Source: Anaerolineaceae bacterium
Lineage (GTDB): Bacteria > Chloroflexota > Anaerolineae > Anaerolineales > Anaerolineaceae
Length of the DNA stretch: 6,363 bases
Reading direction: 5' to 3'
Assembly (NCBI GenBank): GCA_003446605.1
Contig: DMDF01000092.1
Location: 1 to 6,363 of the forward strand
This document shows positions 1 to 6,363 of the stretch, one piece after another. The number at the start of each line of letters is the position of its first letter. Position 1 is the first letter of the stretch. The notes under the pieces are model-generated. The model did not search any database, was not told where the DNA came from, and saw only the letters and a program-made list of their open reading frames with translations. A program made the position numbers and the translations under genes.

Positions 1-2110
1 ATATGTTAATCTTGATATCGCGCATATTAATACCTTCATTGCTCAGGATGGATGAAATATCATTCATCAAACCCTGACGATCATAGGCTTTGACTTGAAT
101 GTTCACAGGGAAAGTGCGGTGGGCTTCACCCCAATCGACTTTGATGATCCGTTCGCGATCTTTTACAGTTAAAATGTTGGGGCAATCCTGGCGGTGGATG
201 GTGACTCCACGTCCACGGGTGATATACCCTGAGATGGCATCGCCTGGTGCAGGGTTGCAGCAGTGCGCAAAATGAGTGAGAATGCCCTTCAATCCAAGGA
301 CGTTAACCGCATCCAGATCCTCACGTTCTGCAAGCGGCGCGTGAACTTGAAAGAGTGGATCCTCCAGTTCTTTGTCGACATCATTGATCTTGTTGATGAT
401 CTTGCGTATGGATAGGTCCCCGCAGCCCAGAGCTATGAACATTTCCTCTTCATTTCTAAGCTCGAGAGAACGAGAAAGGTCTTCCATATTTATATCTTCT
501 AACCCGAGACGGTGAAGTTCTTTGTCGAGAATATCCCTTCCCTGATTGAGGTTCTGTTCGCGGTCTTGTTTTTTGAACCACTGACGGATCTTGGAACGGG
601 CTCTCTGTGTCTTTACCAACCCAAGATTCATATTCAACCAATCGCGCGAAGGTCCGCCATGCTTGGAGGTGAGGATCTCAAGCTGGTCACCGGTTTGCAG
701 GTGATAATCAAGCGATACCAGTTTCCCATTGACCTTCGCACCTCGGCAGCGATTGCCAATTTCGGTATGAACATGGTATGCAAAATCAATAGGGGTGGAA
801 CCACGCGGGAGGTCAATGATATCACCGCGTGGAGTGAAGACGTACACGCGATCTTCAAACACATCGCTCTTCATGCCGTCCACGAATTCCTGGGCGTCAT
901 CCACGTCCTGCTTCCAATCCATCAGCTTACGCAGCCAGTTGACACGCTGCTGGTAAGAATCAGTGAGTGGTTTCTTTTCCTTATACAACCAGTGAGCAGC
1001 GATCCCGAATTCCGCGTTCTGGTTCATCACCGGGGTGCGGATCTGTACCTCTAGCGGTTTTCCATCAGAATAGAGCACTGCAGTATGCAGGGAACGGTAA
1101 AAATTATCTTTGGGCGCTGCGATATAATCGTCGAATTCATTGGGAATGGGTCGCCAATTGGTATGGATCAGACCCAATGCAGCATAGCACGATGGGATAT
1201 CCGGAACGATCAACCGTACACCTCTTAGATCGCGCACCATCTCGAAAGGCTGTCCTTTATCGGTCATTTTGCGGTAGATGGAATAGATATGCTTGGGGCG
1301 ACCAGTTATTTCAGCTTCGATCTTGCCTTTTTTCATTAATACATCAAGGTCATTGACAATGCGAGCGATCTCTGCTTCGCGATCTTTACGGCGGTCGGAT
1401 AGTTTTTGAGCAATATCCTTGTACGCATCCGGTTTCAAGTAGCGCAGCGAGAGGTCTTCCAATTCCCATTTCAACTGCCAGATACCTAGACGATTCGCGA
1501 GGGGGGCGAAGATATCCATGGTCTCTTTGGCAATGCTGATGCGTTTTTTCTCCGGCATGTGGCTGAGGGTGCGCATATTATGGAGGCGATCAGCCAATTT
1601 TATAACTACCACCCTGACATCATCTCCCATTGCCAATAACATCTTGCGCAGGGTTTCGGTTGCCAAATCACGATGCCGGCTGCGATCAATGGCAAGATCT
1701 TGTTCTTTATCTTCCTCGCCTTCATTTGCCTTTTGGGAAGCTGATTTTTTCTTGCTGCCTCCGATTGCAACCTGATCAGCTCTTGAAACCTGTGGCAGGT
1801 TGGTTAATTTTGTAACACCATCCACTAATTTTGCGATTTCTGGGCTGAACTTATTTTCAAGGTCATCCAAGGTAACTTCGGTATCTTCAACAGTATCATG
1901 CAGTAGTGCAGCTGCCACCATTTCAGGCGGAACTTGCAGATCAATAAGGATTTCTGCGACTGCTATACAATGGGTGATGTAAGGTTCACCAGAAAGGCGT
2001 TTTTGTCCCTGATGTGCTTTCTCGGCGAATTTGTAAGCGCGTGTGATGAGATCACGGTCGACGACCGTATAGTAATCAGGTAGTTTGGCAAGCAGATTAT
2101 CAATATCCAT
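1..2110 (-). CDS. rel: Bifunctional-type (p)ppGpp synthetase/hydrolase, RelA/SpoT family (3' end cut by window edge)
   Basis: Cytoplasmic stringent-response enzyme that makes (p)ppGpp from ATP and GDP/GTP and can hydrolyse it. I read 703 uninterrupted codons from the ATG at 2110 to the left edge; family members are usually about 720-750 residues, so only the end of the ACT domain is missing. Domains in order: HD hydrolase (about 20-200; H47, H71-D72, E75-D76 and D174 all present), synthetase (about 250-375; R271, D294, EFDD 325-328, Y338, H342, E354), TGS (about 420-481, with H446 in DFAYHVHT), helical region, conserved-cysteine zinc-finger-like domain (C617, C618, C643), ACT from about 667. 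An in-frame TAA lies about 30 nt upstream of the ATG, which has an AGGTG at 8 nt, so the start is secure. Odd points are a roughly 36-residue charged insert in the hydrolase domain and the RelA-like EFDD motif beside an intact hydrolase site. Family assignment is certain; actual hydrolase activity is inferred. Confidence 0.97.
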   Translation of the reverse strand, partial: MDIDNLLAKLPDYYTVVDRDLITRAYKFAEKAHQGQKRLSGEPYITHCIAVAEILIDLQVPPEMVAAALLHDTVEDTEVTLDDLENKFSPEIAKLVDGVTKLTNLPQVSRADQVAIGGSKKKSASQKANEGEEDKEQDLAIDRSRHRDLATETLRKMLLAMGDDVRVVVIKLADRLHNMRTLSHMPEKKRISIAKETMDIFAPLANRLGIWQLKWELEDLSLRYLKPDAYKDIAQKLSDRRKDREAEIARIVNDLDVLMKKGKIEAEITGRPKHIYSIYRKMTDKGQPFEMVRDLRGVRLIVPDIPSCYAALGLIHTNWRPIPNEFDDYIAAPKDNFYRSLHTAVLYSDGKPLEVQIRTPVMNQNAEFGIAAHWLYKEKKPLTDSYQQRVNWLRKLMDWKQDVDDAQEFVDGMKSDVFEDRVYVFTPRGDIIDLPRGSTPIDFAYHVHTEIGNRCRGAKVNGKLVSLDYHLQTGDQLEILTSKHGGPSRDWLNMNLGLVKTQRARSKIRQWFKKQDREQNLNQGRDILDKELHRLGLEDINMEDLSRSLELRNEEEMFIALGCGDLSIRKIINKINDVDKELEDPLFQVHAPLAEREDLDAVNVLGLKGILTHFAHCCNPAPGDAISGYITRGRGVTIHRQDCPNILTVKDRERIIKVDWGEAHRTFPVNIQVKAYDRQGLMNDISSILSNEGINMRDIKINI

Positions 2111-2118
2111 CAGTTTTA

Positions 2119-2123
2119 CACCT
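2119..2123 (-). promoter_or_regulatory. Ribosome binding site of rel
   Basis: AGGTG lies 8 nt before the rel ATG at 2110. It is a modest Shine-Dalgarno match but is the only one near, and it supports this start codon. The predicted transcription start falls at or very near this site, so the leader would be only about 12-15 nt. Confidence 0.55.
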
Positions 2124-2129
2124 GTGATA

Positions 2130-2158
2130 AGTATAATCTGCAAATATTAAAATGTCCT
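2130..2158 (-). promoter_or_regulatory. Sigma-70-type promoter for rel
   Basis: On the minus strand an AGGACA -35 box (2153-2158, 4 of 6 to TTGACA) and a TATACT -10 box (2130-2135, 5 of 6 to TATAAT) are separated by exactly 17 bp, within an AT-rich 59-nt gap between the HAD gene and rel. It would start transcription near 2123. This suggests that rel can be transcribed independently of the upstream operon. Prediction is from consensus match only. Confidence 0.6.
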
Positions 2159-2169
2159 AAAAATAGCAC

Positions 2170-2841
2170 TTACTTCTCTAATTGGAATAAGATTTCCTGT
2201 AAAGAGAAATCCGAAAACGAAGAGAAAATCAGATCAGCAAGCGTAACATCCATGCGAATGGTAATCGGATTTGGAACAGCCACACAGAAAATGCCAGCGT
2301 TTTTTGCTGCTTTGATCCCATTGGGAGAATCTTCCAGTGCAAGCACCTCGTTTGATGTGAAACCCCATTTGGCAAGGACAAGATTATATAATTCCGGGTC
2401 AGGTTTGGAATTGGTCACATCATCCCGGGTGCAGATGGGATCGAAATGGGAATCCAATGCTAATCGCTGTAAATTATCCACTACCCAGGTGCGATATGAG
2501 TTAGAAGCAACCGCGAGTCGAAGACCGATTTTCTCCGCATCATGTATGAGATCAAGCACTCCCTCTCGAGGATGGTTCATGTGCTCGAAAGTTGCAATAT
2601 GGGATTGATAAGCAAGAACGGTCTGCTGTATTTCTCCCTCTGATAAACCCATCTCTTGCATGAACCCCTGCACAAAATGGTTATCAGACACCGTACCTAT
2701 GCTGTTCAGGTATCTCTCGATGGGGAAGGATAAACTGTGTTCTGTAAAAGCTTTTTCCCATGCCAGCATTTCGGGCGTTTCTGTATCAAGGATGAGCCCA
2801 TCGAAATCGAAAATGATGCCTTTGATGTTCGTTTTAGTCAT
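2170..2841 (-). CDS. HAD-superfamily hydrolase, beta-phosphoglucomutase/phosphoglycolate phosphatase-like
   Basis: Probable cytoplasmic phosphatase or phosphomutase of 223 residues, a normal length for HAD subfamily IA. Motif I is DFDGLILDTE at 12-21, with nucleophile D12 and acid/base D14. A helical cap fills about 22-90. Motif II is S113-N114 in VASNS, motif III is K146 in SKPDPE, and motif IV is E170-D171 in LEDSPNG. All catalytic positions are intact, so the protein should be active. DTE after motif I and the SKPDP and EDSPNGI signatures fit the beta-phosphoglucomutase/DOG-phosphatase/phosphoglycolate-phosphatase group, but the substrate is not decidable from these motifs. The ATG overlaps the stop of the upstream Ldh_2 gene by 8 nt (ATGACTAA) and has no strong Shine-Dalgarno, so translation is probably coupled. 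Its role in the operon is unknown; clearing a phosphorylated by-product is one possibility. Confidence 0.93.
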   Translation of the reverse strand: MTKTNIKGIIFDFDGLILDTETPEMLAWEKAFTEHSLSFPIERYLNSIGTVSDNHFVQGFMQEMGLSEGEIQQTVLAYQSHIATFEHMNHPREGVLDLIHDAEKIGLRLAVASNSYRTWVVDNLQRLALDSHFDPICTRDDVTNSKPDPELYNLVLAKWGFTSNEVLALEDSPNGIKAAKNAGIFCVAVPNPITIRMDVTLADLIFSSFSDFSLQEILFQLEK

Positions 2842-3940
2842 GGAAGATGAACTCGTCTAATCCCAATTCGTGCTGCAAGAACAGAATATCTTTGCGAAGA
2901 TTCTTATTGACGGGCACACCCTCCTGCTTGACGATTTTCTCCATTTCGAATTCTTTCTCTCCTGCCGTATAGATACGTGTTTGACCGGGAGCATTACGGG
3001 TTGCTCGCAAGGTGCGCAGCAGATCTCCGATATTTTTTTTGAATTCATCAACAGACAGGAAATTCTCGATATTCATAGCCATGAAGAAGTGACCAACCCT
3101 GAAACGGGAAGGGTTCCCTTCAGGGTCAAATCCTGAAAGTTGGAAAAGGAAAGCACCGCTCTGTAATGCTGATGACAGGATCTCCACGATGGTAGATAAA
3201 CAGTACCCTTTGTGACCCCCCAGCAATTCACTGGAACCTCCCAGAGGGAGAAGAGCTGCCTGATCTTGCAGGATCTCCTGTAAGATATCATCGGCGTCTA
3301 TCATCGGTTCGTTTTGGCTATCCACGACCCAACCAACCGGCACTGGTTTTTCAGCCCGTGCCAGAACCTCGATCTTGCCGCGCTGGGTGATAGAAGTAGC
3401 CCCATCATACAGAAATGGACATTCTTCATCGGTGGGAGCGCCAAAGCTGATGGGATTGGTCCCCAGCGTGGGTAGCGTGCCATGCGTGGGTGAAACACAG
3501 GGGCGCGCATTGGTGAAGCTCATCCCGATCATGTTCTGTTCCACAGCCATGAGGGGGTAATACCCGTCAATTCCGAAGTGCGTTGAATTACGAACGGCAA
3601 CAGCGCCCATACCGAATTGTTTCGCCTTATCAATAGCCATTTGCATGGACTGGGTGGCAACCACCATACCCATGCTGTGGTTTCCATCAATAACCGCTGT
3701 GGTGGGGGATTCTCGTACTATTGTGAGAGAGGAATGGGGCTCGATCAATCCTGCGTTGAGGCGCTCGTAATACATCCTCAAACGTCCCACGCCATGTGAT
3801 TCAATGCCGCGTAAATCCGATTTGATCAATACATCTGCACAAGCTTTTGCGTCCGGTTTAGATAAACCCGTTCGGGTGAATACTGCAATCATAAATTCAT
3901 ACAACACATCAACCGATATCTTTACAATACCTTGACTCAT
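2834..3940 (-). CDS. Ldh_2-family NAD(P)-dependent dehydrogenase (malate/L-lactate/ureidoglycolate dehydrogenase or imino-acid reductase type)
   Basis: A 368-residue cytoplasmic oxidoreductase with the non-Rossmann fold of the malate/sulfolactate/ureidoglycolate dehydrogenase family. Signature blocks are SDLRGIESHGVGRL (41-54, with the family's conserved H49), NSTHFGIDGYY (118-128, H121), FTNARP (142-147), GTNPISFGAP (160-169) and GGHKGYCL (241-248, H243, K244). Family members use NAD(P)H on 2-keto acids (malate, sulfolactate, 2,3-diketogulonate), on ureidoglycolate, or on cyclic imines (Delta1-pyrroline/piperideine-2-carboxylate). The sequence alone does not choose among these. Lying directly after a DAO-family amine dehydrogenase makes an imine or 2-keto acid substrate attractive, by inference. 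The ATG at 3940 has a good AGAGGA site 6 nt upstream, and the gap to the preceding gene is 31 nt. The length is slightly over the usual 335-355 because of a charged C-terminal tail. An A8 run (3033-3040) falls in the coding strand. Confidence 0.94.
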   Translation of the reverse strand: MSQGIVKISVDVLYEFMIAVFTRTGLSKPDAKACADVLIKSDLRGIESHGVGRLRMYYERLNAGLIEPHSSLTIVRESPTTAVIDGNHSMGMVVATQSMQMAIDKAKQFGMGAVAVRNSTHFGIDGYYPLMAVEQNMIGMSFTNARPCVSPTHGTLPTLGTNPISFGAPTDEECPFLYDGATSITQRGKIEVLARAEKPVPVGWVVDSQNEPMIDADDILQEILQDQAALLPLGGSSELLGGHKGYCLSTIVEILSSALQSGAFLFQLSGFDPEGNPSRFRVGHFFMAMNIENFLSVDEFKKNIGDLLRTLRATRNAPGQTRIYTAGEKEFEMEKIVKQEGVPVNKNLRKDILFLQHELGLDEFIFHD

Positions 3941-3946
3941 GGAATA

Positions 3947-3952
3947 TCCTCT
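3947..3952 (-). promoter_or_regulatory. Ribosome binding site of the Ldh_2 dehydrogenase gene
   Basis: AGAGGA on the minus strand, 6 nt before the ATG at 3940, inside the 31-nt gap after the DAO gene. It is the strongest Shine-Dalgarno in the window and fixes the start. No promoter or terminator is visible in this gap, so the gene is probably co-transcribed with the one before it. Confidence 0.75.
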
Positions 3953-3971
3953 TCTATAAAGAATTATTGGA

Positions 3972-5129
3972 TTATTTTAACATCTCTACGTGAGAAATCT
4001 GGCGATAAAGAGAGAGATTTTCAAGAATATCTGATTGTTCTCTAGAAAGAGACCCCGTAATCGTATTCGTAAGCAGTTCTCCGGTACCTGGACCGAGCAT
4101 AAAGCCCTGCCCGCACATTCCGGCAGCGAGCAGCAAACCGGGAGCTTCGTTCACAGGACCGAGAAATGGTGCGCCATCTGGGGTCATGGGGTATAACCCA
4201 CGCCACGTACGCCTTACGCGAATATTCTGTAAACGGGGTAGCAGCGAGGTCAAGCGCTTGGCAGCCACCGGTAAGAACTCCGATGTAACCCTCGTGTCAT
4301 ATCCCTGGATGGGGGGATCGGGCGTGTAGCAAAAAAGCACTTGCCCGGTCGCATGCTGGTAGAAATAGAAATTTGCGGTATTGCCCATTGGGCGGATATC
4401 CACGATAAGGGGATCTAAAAAGGTGCGTACAGGCTCTGTGATGCCTGCTTCGTGCGATTCTGGAAGGATGGGTAGATCAATATGGGCAAGTTGAGCAATT
4501 TTTCCAGCCCAGGCACCGGCAGCATTGATGACCCAATCAGCATGGTAGGTTTCCCGGTTCGTTTTTACTCCTATTACTTTTCCGGATTGCATCACCAATT
4601 CCTGAACAGGTTCGCTAAAATGGAAATCCACACCCATGGATGCGGCATGCTTGAAAAAAGCATACAGCGAGAGCAGGGGGGAGGTATGCCCATCATTGGG
4701 GGAATAGGTACCTCCTAGAAGCTTATCGGGATTCAGGTCCGGTACGACAGAAAGCAGATCACCTTTATCCAACCAGTCGATGTTCATTCCCCATGATTTC
4801 TGTTTTACAAGAAGGGATTGTAAATTCGCTCTATCCTGTTCCCGATAAATGGCATACACATAGCCACCTTTTTTCCATTCGATCTCATCCCCATAGGTTT
4901 GCTTCCAAGTGGAAAAGATCTCGATGCTGCGCTGGCACAGCCATGCTTTGGAAGAATCCGAATGGGTGGCTCGGATGCCCCCAATGGCGGATTTGTTCGA
5001 ACCCTGACCAATACTGGGATTGCTTTCAAGAACGAGCACCTGCAACCCTGCTTTGCCAAGGAAGAATGCTGCGGGCACACCAACTGATCCGGCGCCGATC
5101 ACGATGACATCGTATGGTTTCTTATTCAT
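3972..5129 (-). CDS. FAD-dependent amine/amino-acid oxidoreductase, DAO family (sarcosine/glycine/proline dehydrogenase type)
   Basis: Flavoprotein that should oxidise the C-N bond of an amino or imino acid. From the chosen ATG it has 385 residues, typical of SoxB/HcnC/LhpB-like catalytic subunits. The N-terminal FAD-binding dinucleotide fold is GAGSVG (12-17), ending in E35, the ribose-binding acid, in VLVLES. The GQGSNKSAIGGIR block follows, and the C-terminal FAD signature runs from WRGLYPMTPDGAPFLGP to AAGMCGQGFMLGPGTGE, close to the end. No signal peptide or membrane segment is seen. The reading frame stays open to an ATG at 5183, but the first 18 residues it would add precede the fold and lie inside the upstream gene. 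ATG 5129 gives an 8-nt ATGAATAA overlap; ATGs at 5144, 5141 and 5138 are alternatives. None has a clear Shine-Dalgarno. Family is sure, but the substrate is unknown. Electrons probably pass to the upstream Fe-S flavoprotein. Confidence 0.93.
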   Translation of the reverse strand: MNKKPYDVIVIGAGSVGVPAAFFLGKAGLQVLVLESNPSIGQGSNKSAIGGIRATHSDSSKAWLCQRSIEIFSTWKQTYGDEIEWKKGGYVYAIYREQDRANLQSLLVKQKSWGMNIDWLDKGDLLSVVPDLNPDKLLGGTYSPNDGHTSPLLSLYAFFKHAASMGVDFHFSEPVQELVMQSGKVIGVKTNRETYHADWVINAAGAWAGKIAQLAHIDLPILPESHEAGITEPVRTFLDPLIVDIRPMGNTANFYFYQHATGQVLFCYTPDPPIQGYDTRVTSEFLPVAAKRLTSLLPRLQNIRVRRTWRGLYPMTPDGAPFLGPVNEAPGLLLAAGMCGQGFMLGPGTGELLTNTITGSLSREQSDILENLSLYRQISHVEMLK

Positions 5130-6363
5130 GGGTTTCATCATCATTCTGTTCAGGTTCAAGGAAAGTATGTACCGGTATTTCAATTGTGAGTGGACGTTTG
5201 GAAAATGGCACGACCTCCTGCGGGGGGATGCCCTCTTCTTTCATGATCTGGAGGATAAGGGGTTCACAAGTTTTTCCACCACATGCGCCCATCCCTGCTC
5301 TTGAAATTGCTTTGATAAGGTTGAGATCATGAATCCCATCGCAAATGAGAGCGCGGATATCCTTTGCACTTACTCGCTCACAGCGGCAGATAATGGTCTC
5401 GTTTTCAATTGGAAGTTCGGGAAAATCCTGTATTGATGGGGGAGTCTCTGATTTTACCTGGATGCCCGCGATCTGCTCGGCTATCTCTGCGGATGCGATC
5501 AACTTTATTAAAGAGGTATGGTTCATCTTTGTCGTTTGCGTTAGATTCACAACTTCTGCCATACCGATAAACCTGCCATCACGATCAGTCACAGGGTAAG
5601 AATGACCCAAAACATCATTTTTGTCTATCGGAAGCTCGTAAGGGATGGTTACGAATGGGAAGAGTGCGTCTGTACGATAATCCACCAGCGTGACAGCCAA
5701 CCCTGGGCATCCGATCACACACTGAGCACATCCTATACATTTCCCTTCAGGGTCGATGAAATCAGGGATTGCCATGATATCGTCGCTTGGGATGGAGATG
5801 AGATGGTGGACGCACAGACCAGAACAAGGGTTGCAGGGGATTTCTTGCACACAATGAAAAATAGGCAGCACCCCTTCTCTCTTTTTATTTCTTTCAGTGA
5901 CCTGGATATTACCCGGTCTGGAGGATAATACCTTTCTTATATTTTCCAGGTTTTGAATGTTTTGTGTGTCGTTCTCGGAGTTATCTATTTGAGAGAGAAC
6001 GCGTTTTGCAGTGATCTGACCTGATACAATGGCGGCAGATGCTTCTGCAATCTCCTGGGCATCTCCAGCTGCATAGGTATTGAAGCCAAATTGCTGCGCT
6101 TGCTGGAAGAATTCATCAACCGGGGTTAGCCCGGCTGCAATCAGGACTCCATCGCAGGGAATGGTCTTAGCCGAATCCAATATGGGATTGAAAAGGTCAT
6201 CAACTCGAGCGATTGTCACCGATTGCACGTGATCGCTGCCATCTGCACGCAAAATGGTATGAGAAGTGTGGATGGGTACGCCCAGTCGCTTGATCTTATC
6301 CAGGTGCACCCTATATCCCCCGCATTGCGGTAAGATTTCTGCCAACCCTGTAATGTGTATTCC
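5122..6363 (-). CDS. Multidomain NAD(P)/FAD and iron-sulfur oxidoreductase subunit with BFD-like [2Fe-2S] domain (5' end outside window)
   Basis: The last 413 residues of a larger protein; the frame is open through the right edge, so the true start is not seen. A TTG at 6345 is only an internal codon, as conserved fold sequence (GIHITG) precedes it. Residues 1-126 are the end of a pyridine-nucleotide-disulfide oxidoreductase fold (CDGVLIAAGLTP at 70-81, TYAAGDA at 96-102). Residues 165-225 form a ferredoxin-like segment with C171/C177/C180/C184 and C209/C212/C215/C219. A small beta-rich stretch (about 254-304) follows. Residues 324-370 are a BFD-like [2Fe-2S] site, C326-x-C328-x32-C361-x4-C366, with a RPLTIEIP tail. 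This arrangement is known from electron-transfer subunits of HcnB/LhpE/opine and archaeal proline dehydrogenases. It probably accepts electrons from the DAO protein encoded next, whose ATG overlaps its TAA. The N-terminal half, with GxGxxG motifs and perhaps a further [2Fe-2S] domain, lies beyond the window. Confidence 0.93.
   Translation of the reverse strand, partial: GIHITGLAEILPQCGGYRVHLDKIKRLGVPIHTSHTILRADGSDHVQSVTIARVDDLFNPILDSAKTIPCDGVLIAAGLTPVDEFFQQAQQFGFNTYAAGDAQEIAEASAAIVSGQITAKRVLSQIDNSENDTQNIQNLENIRKVLSSRPGNIQVTERNKKREGVLPIFHCVQEIPCNPCSGLCVHHLISIPSDDIMAIPDFIDPEGKCIGCAQCVIGCPGLAVTLVDYRTDALFPFVTIPYELPIDKNDVLGHSYPVTDRDGRFIGMAEVVNLTQTTKMNHTSLIKLIASAEIAEQIAGIQVKSETPPSIQDFPELPIENETIICRCERVSAKDIRALICDGIHDLNLIKAISRAGMGACGGKTCEPLILQIMKEEGIPPQEVVPFSKRPLTIEIPVHTFLEPEQNDDETHE

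Noticed and set aside
512..1054. A 180-codon open frame on the plus strand.
   Set aside because: It lies wholly antisense to the rel gene, whose domains and catalytic residues read through the whole stretch. The plus-strand translation has no recognisable motifs.
967..1356. A 129-codon open frame on the plus strand.
   Set aside because: It is antisense to the rel synthetase domain, which is continuous and conserved here. The frame has no family signature or ribosome site of note.
2111..2169. A rho-independent terminator after the HAD gene.
   Set aside because: I find no GC-rich stem with a T run in this gap, so read-through into rel remains possible.
2252..2608. A 118-codon plus-strand open frame opposite the HAD gene.
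   Set aside because: The minus strand carries all four HAD motifs in this region. The plus-strand product is low-complexity and unrecognisable.
3941..3971. A possible terminator hairpin between the DAO and Ldh_2 genes (TTCT-TTAT-AGAA).
   Set aside because: The stem is only 4 bp, AT-rich and followed by no T tract. It overlaps the ribosome-binding region and is most likely chance.
5602..5928. A 108-codon plus-strand open frame opposite the Fe-S subunit.
   Set aside because: The cysteine motifs of the ferredoxin segment on the minus strand explain this region.
5122..6345. Treating the Fe-S subunit as a complete gene starting at TTG 6345.
   Set aside because: The frame stays open to the window edge, and the residues before it (GIHITG) continue the oxidoreductase fold. 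A protein starting there would lack the FAD- and NAD-binding motifs, so the gene is partial.

Overview
All five genes lie on the minus strand, so transcription runs from the right edge of the window to the left. There are no RNA genes, insertion sequences, CRISPR arrays or long repeats that I can see. Coding density is very high: two junctions overlap by 8 nt, one gap is 31 nt and one is 59 nt, so no stretch over 300 bases lacks a gene. Base composition looks moderate (roughly balanced GC). The style of the RelA/SpoT protein (long charged insert in the hydrolase domain, EFDD and NFYRSLHT in the synthetase) and the anaerobe-type flavin/iron-sulfur proteins suggest a Chloroflexota bacterium of the Anaerolineae type. 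That placement is from memory of related proteins and is only moderately secure.

Right part (5122-6363): the 3'-terminal 413 codons of a multidomain flavin/iron-sulfur oxidoreductase that runs off the window. It has the end of a pyridine-nucleotide-disulfide-oxidoreductase fold, then a two-motif ferredoxin segment, then a BFD-like [2Fe-2S] domain. It overlaps by 8 nt a DAO-family FAD amine/amino-acid dehydrogenase (3972-5129). After 31 nt and a good ribosome binding site comes a malate/lactate/ureidoglycolate-type NAD(P) dehydrogenase (Ldh_2 family, 2834-3940), which overlaps by 8 nt a HAD-superfamily phosphatase (2170-2841).

Left part (1-2110): after a 59-nt gap holding a good sigma-70-type promoter comes a long RelA/SpoT-type (p)ppGpp synthetase/hydrolase, missing only the end of its ACT domain at the window edge.

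How they may work together: the DAO protein plus the Fe-S/flavin partner resembles the multi-subunit dye-linked dehydrogenases for sarcosine, proline, D-hydroxyproline, opines or glycine (HcnABC). In those, a DAO subunit oxidises a C-N bond and passes electrons through Fe-S centres to a second flavoprotein. The Ldh_2 protein could then reduce or oxidise the resulting cyclic imine or 2-keto/2-hydroxy acid, as the Delta1-pyrroline-2-carboxylate reductases of this family do. The substrate cannot be read from the sequence. The rel gene appears to be a separately promoted housekeeping gene next to this catabolic operon.
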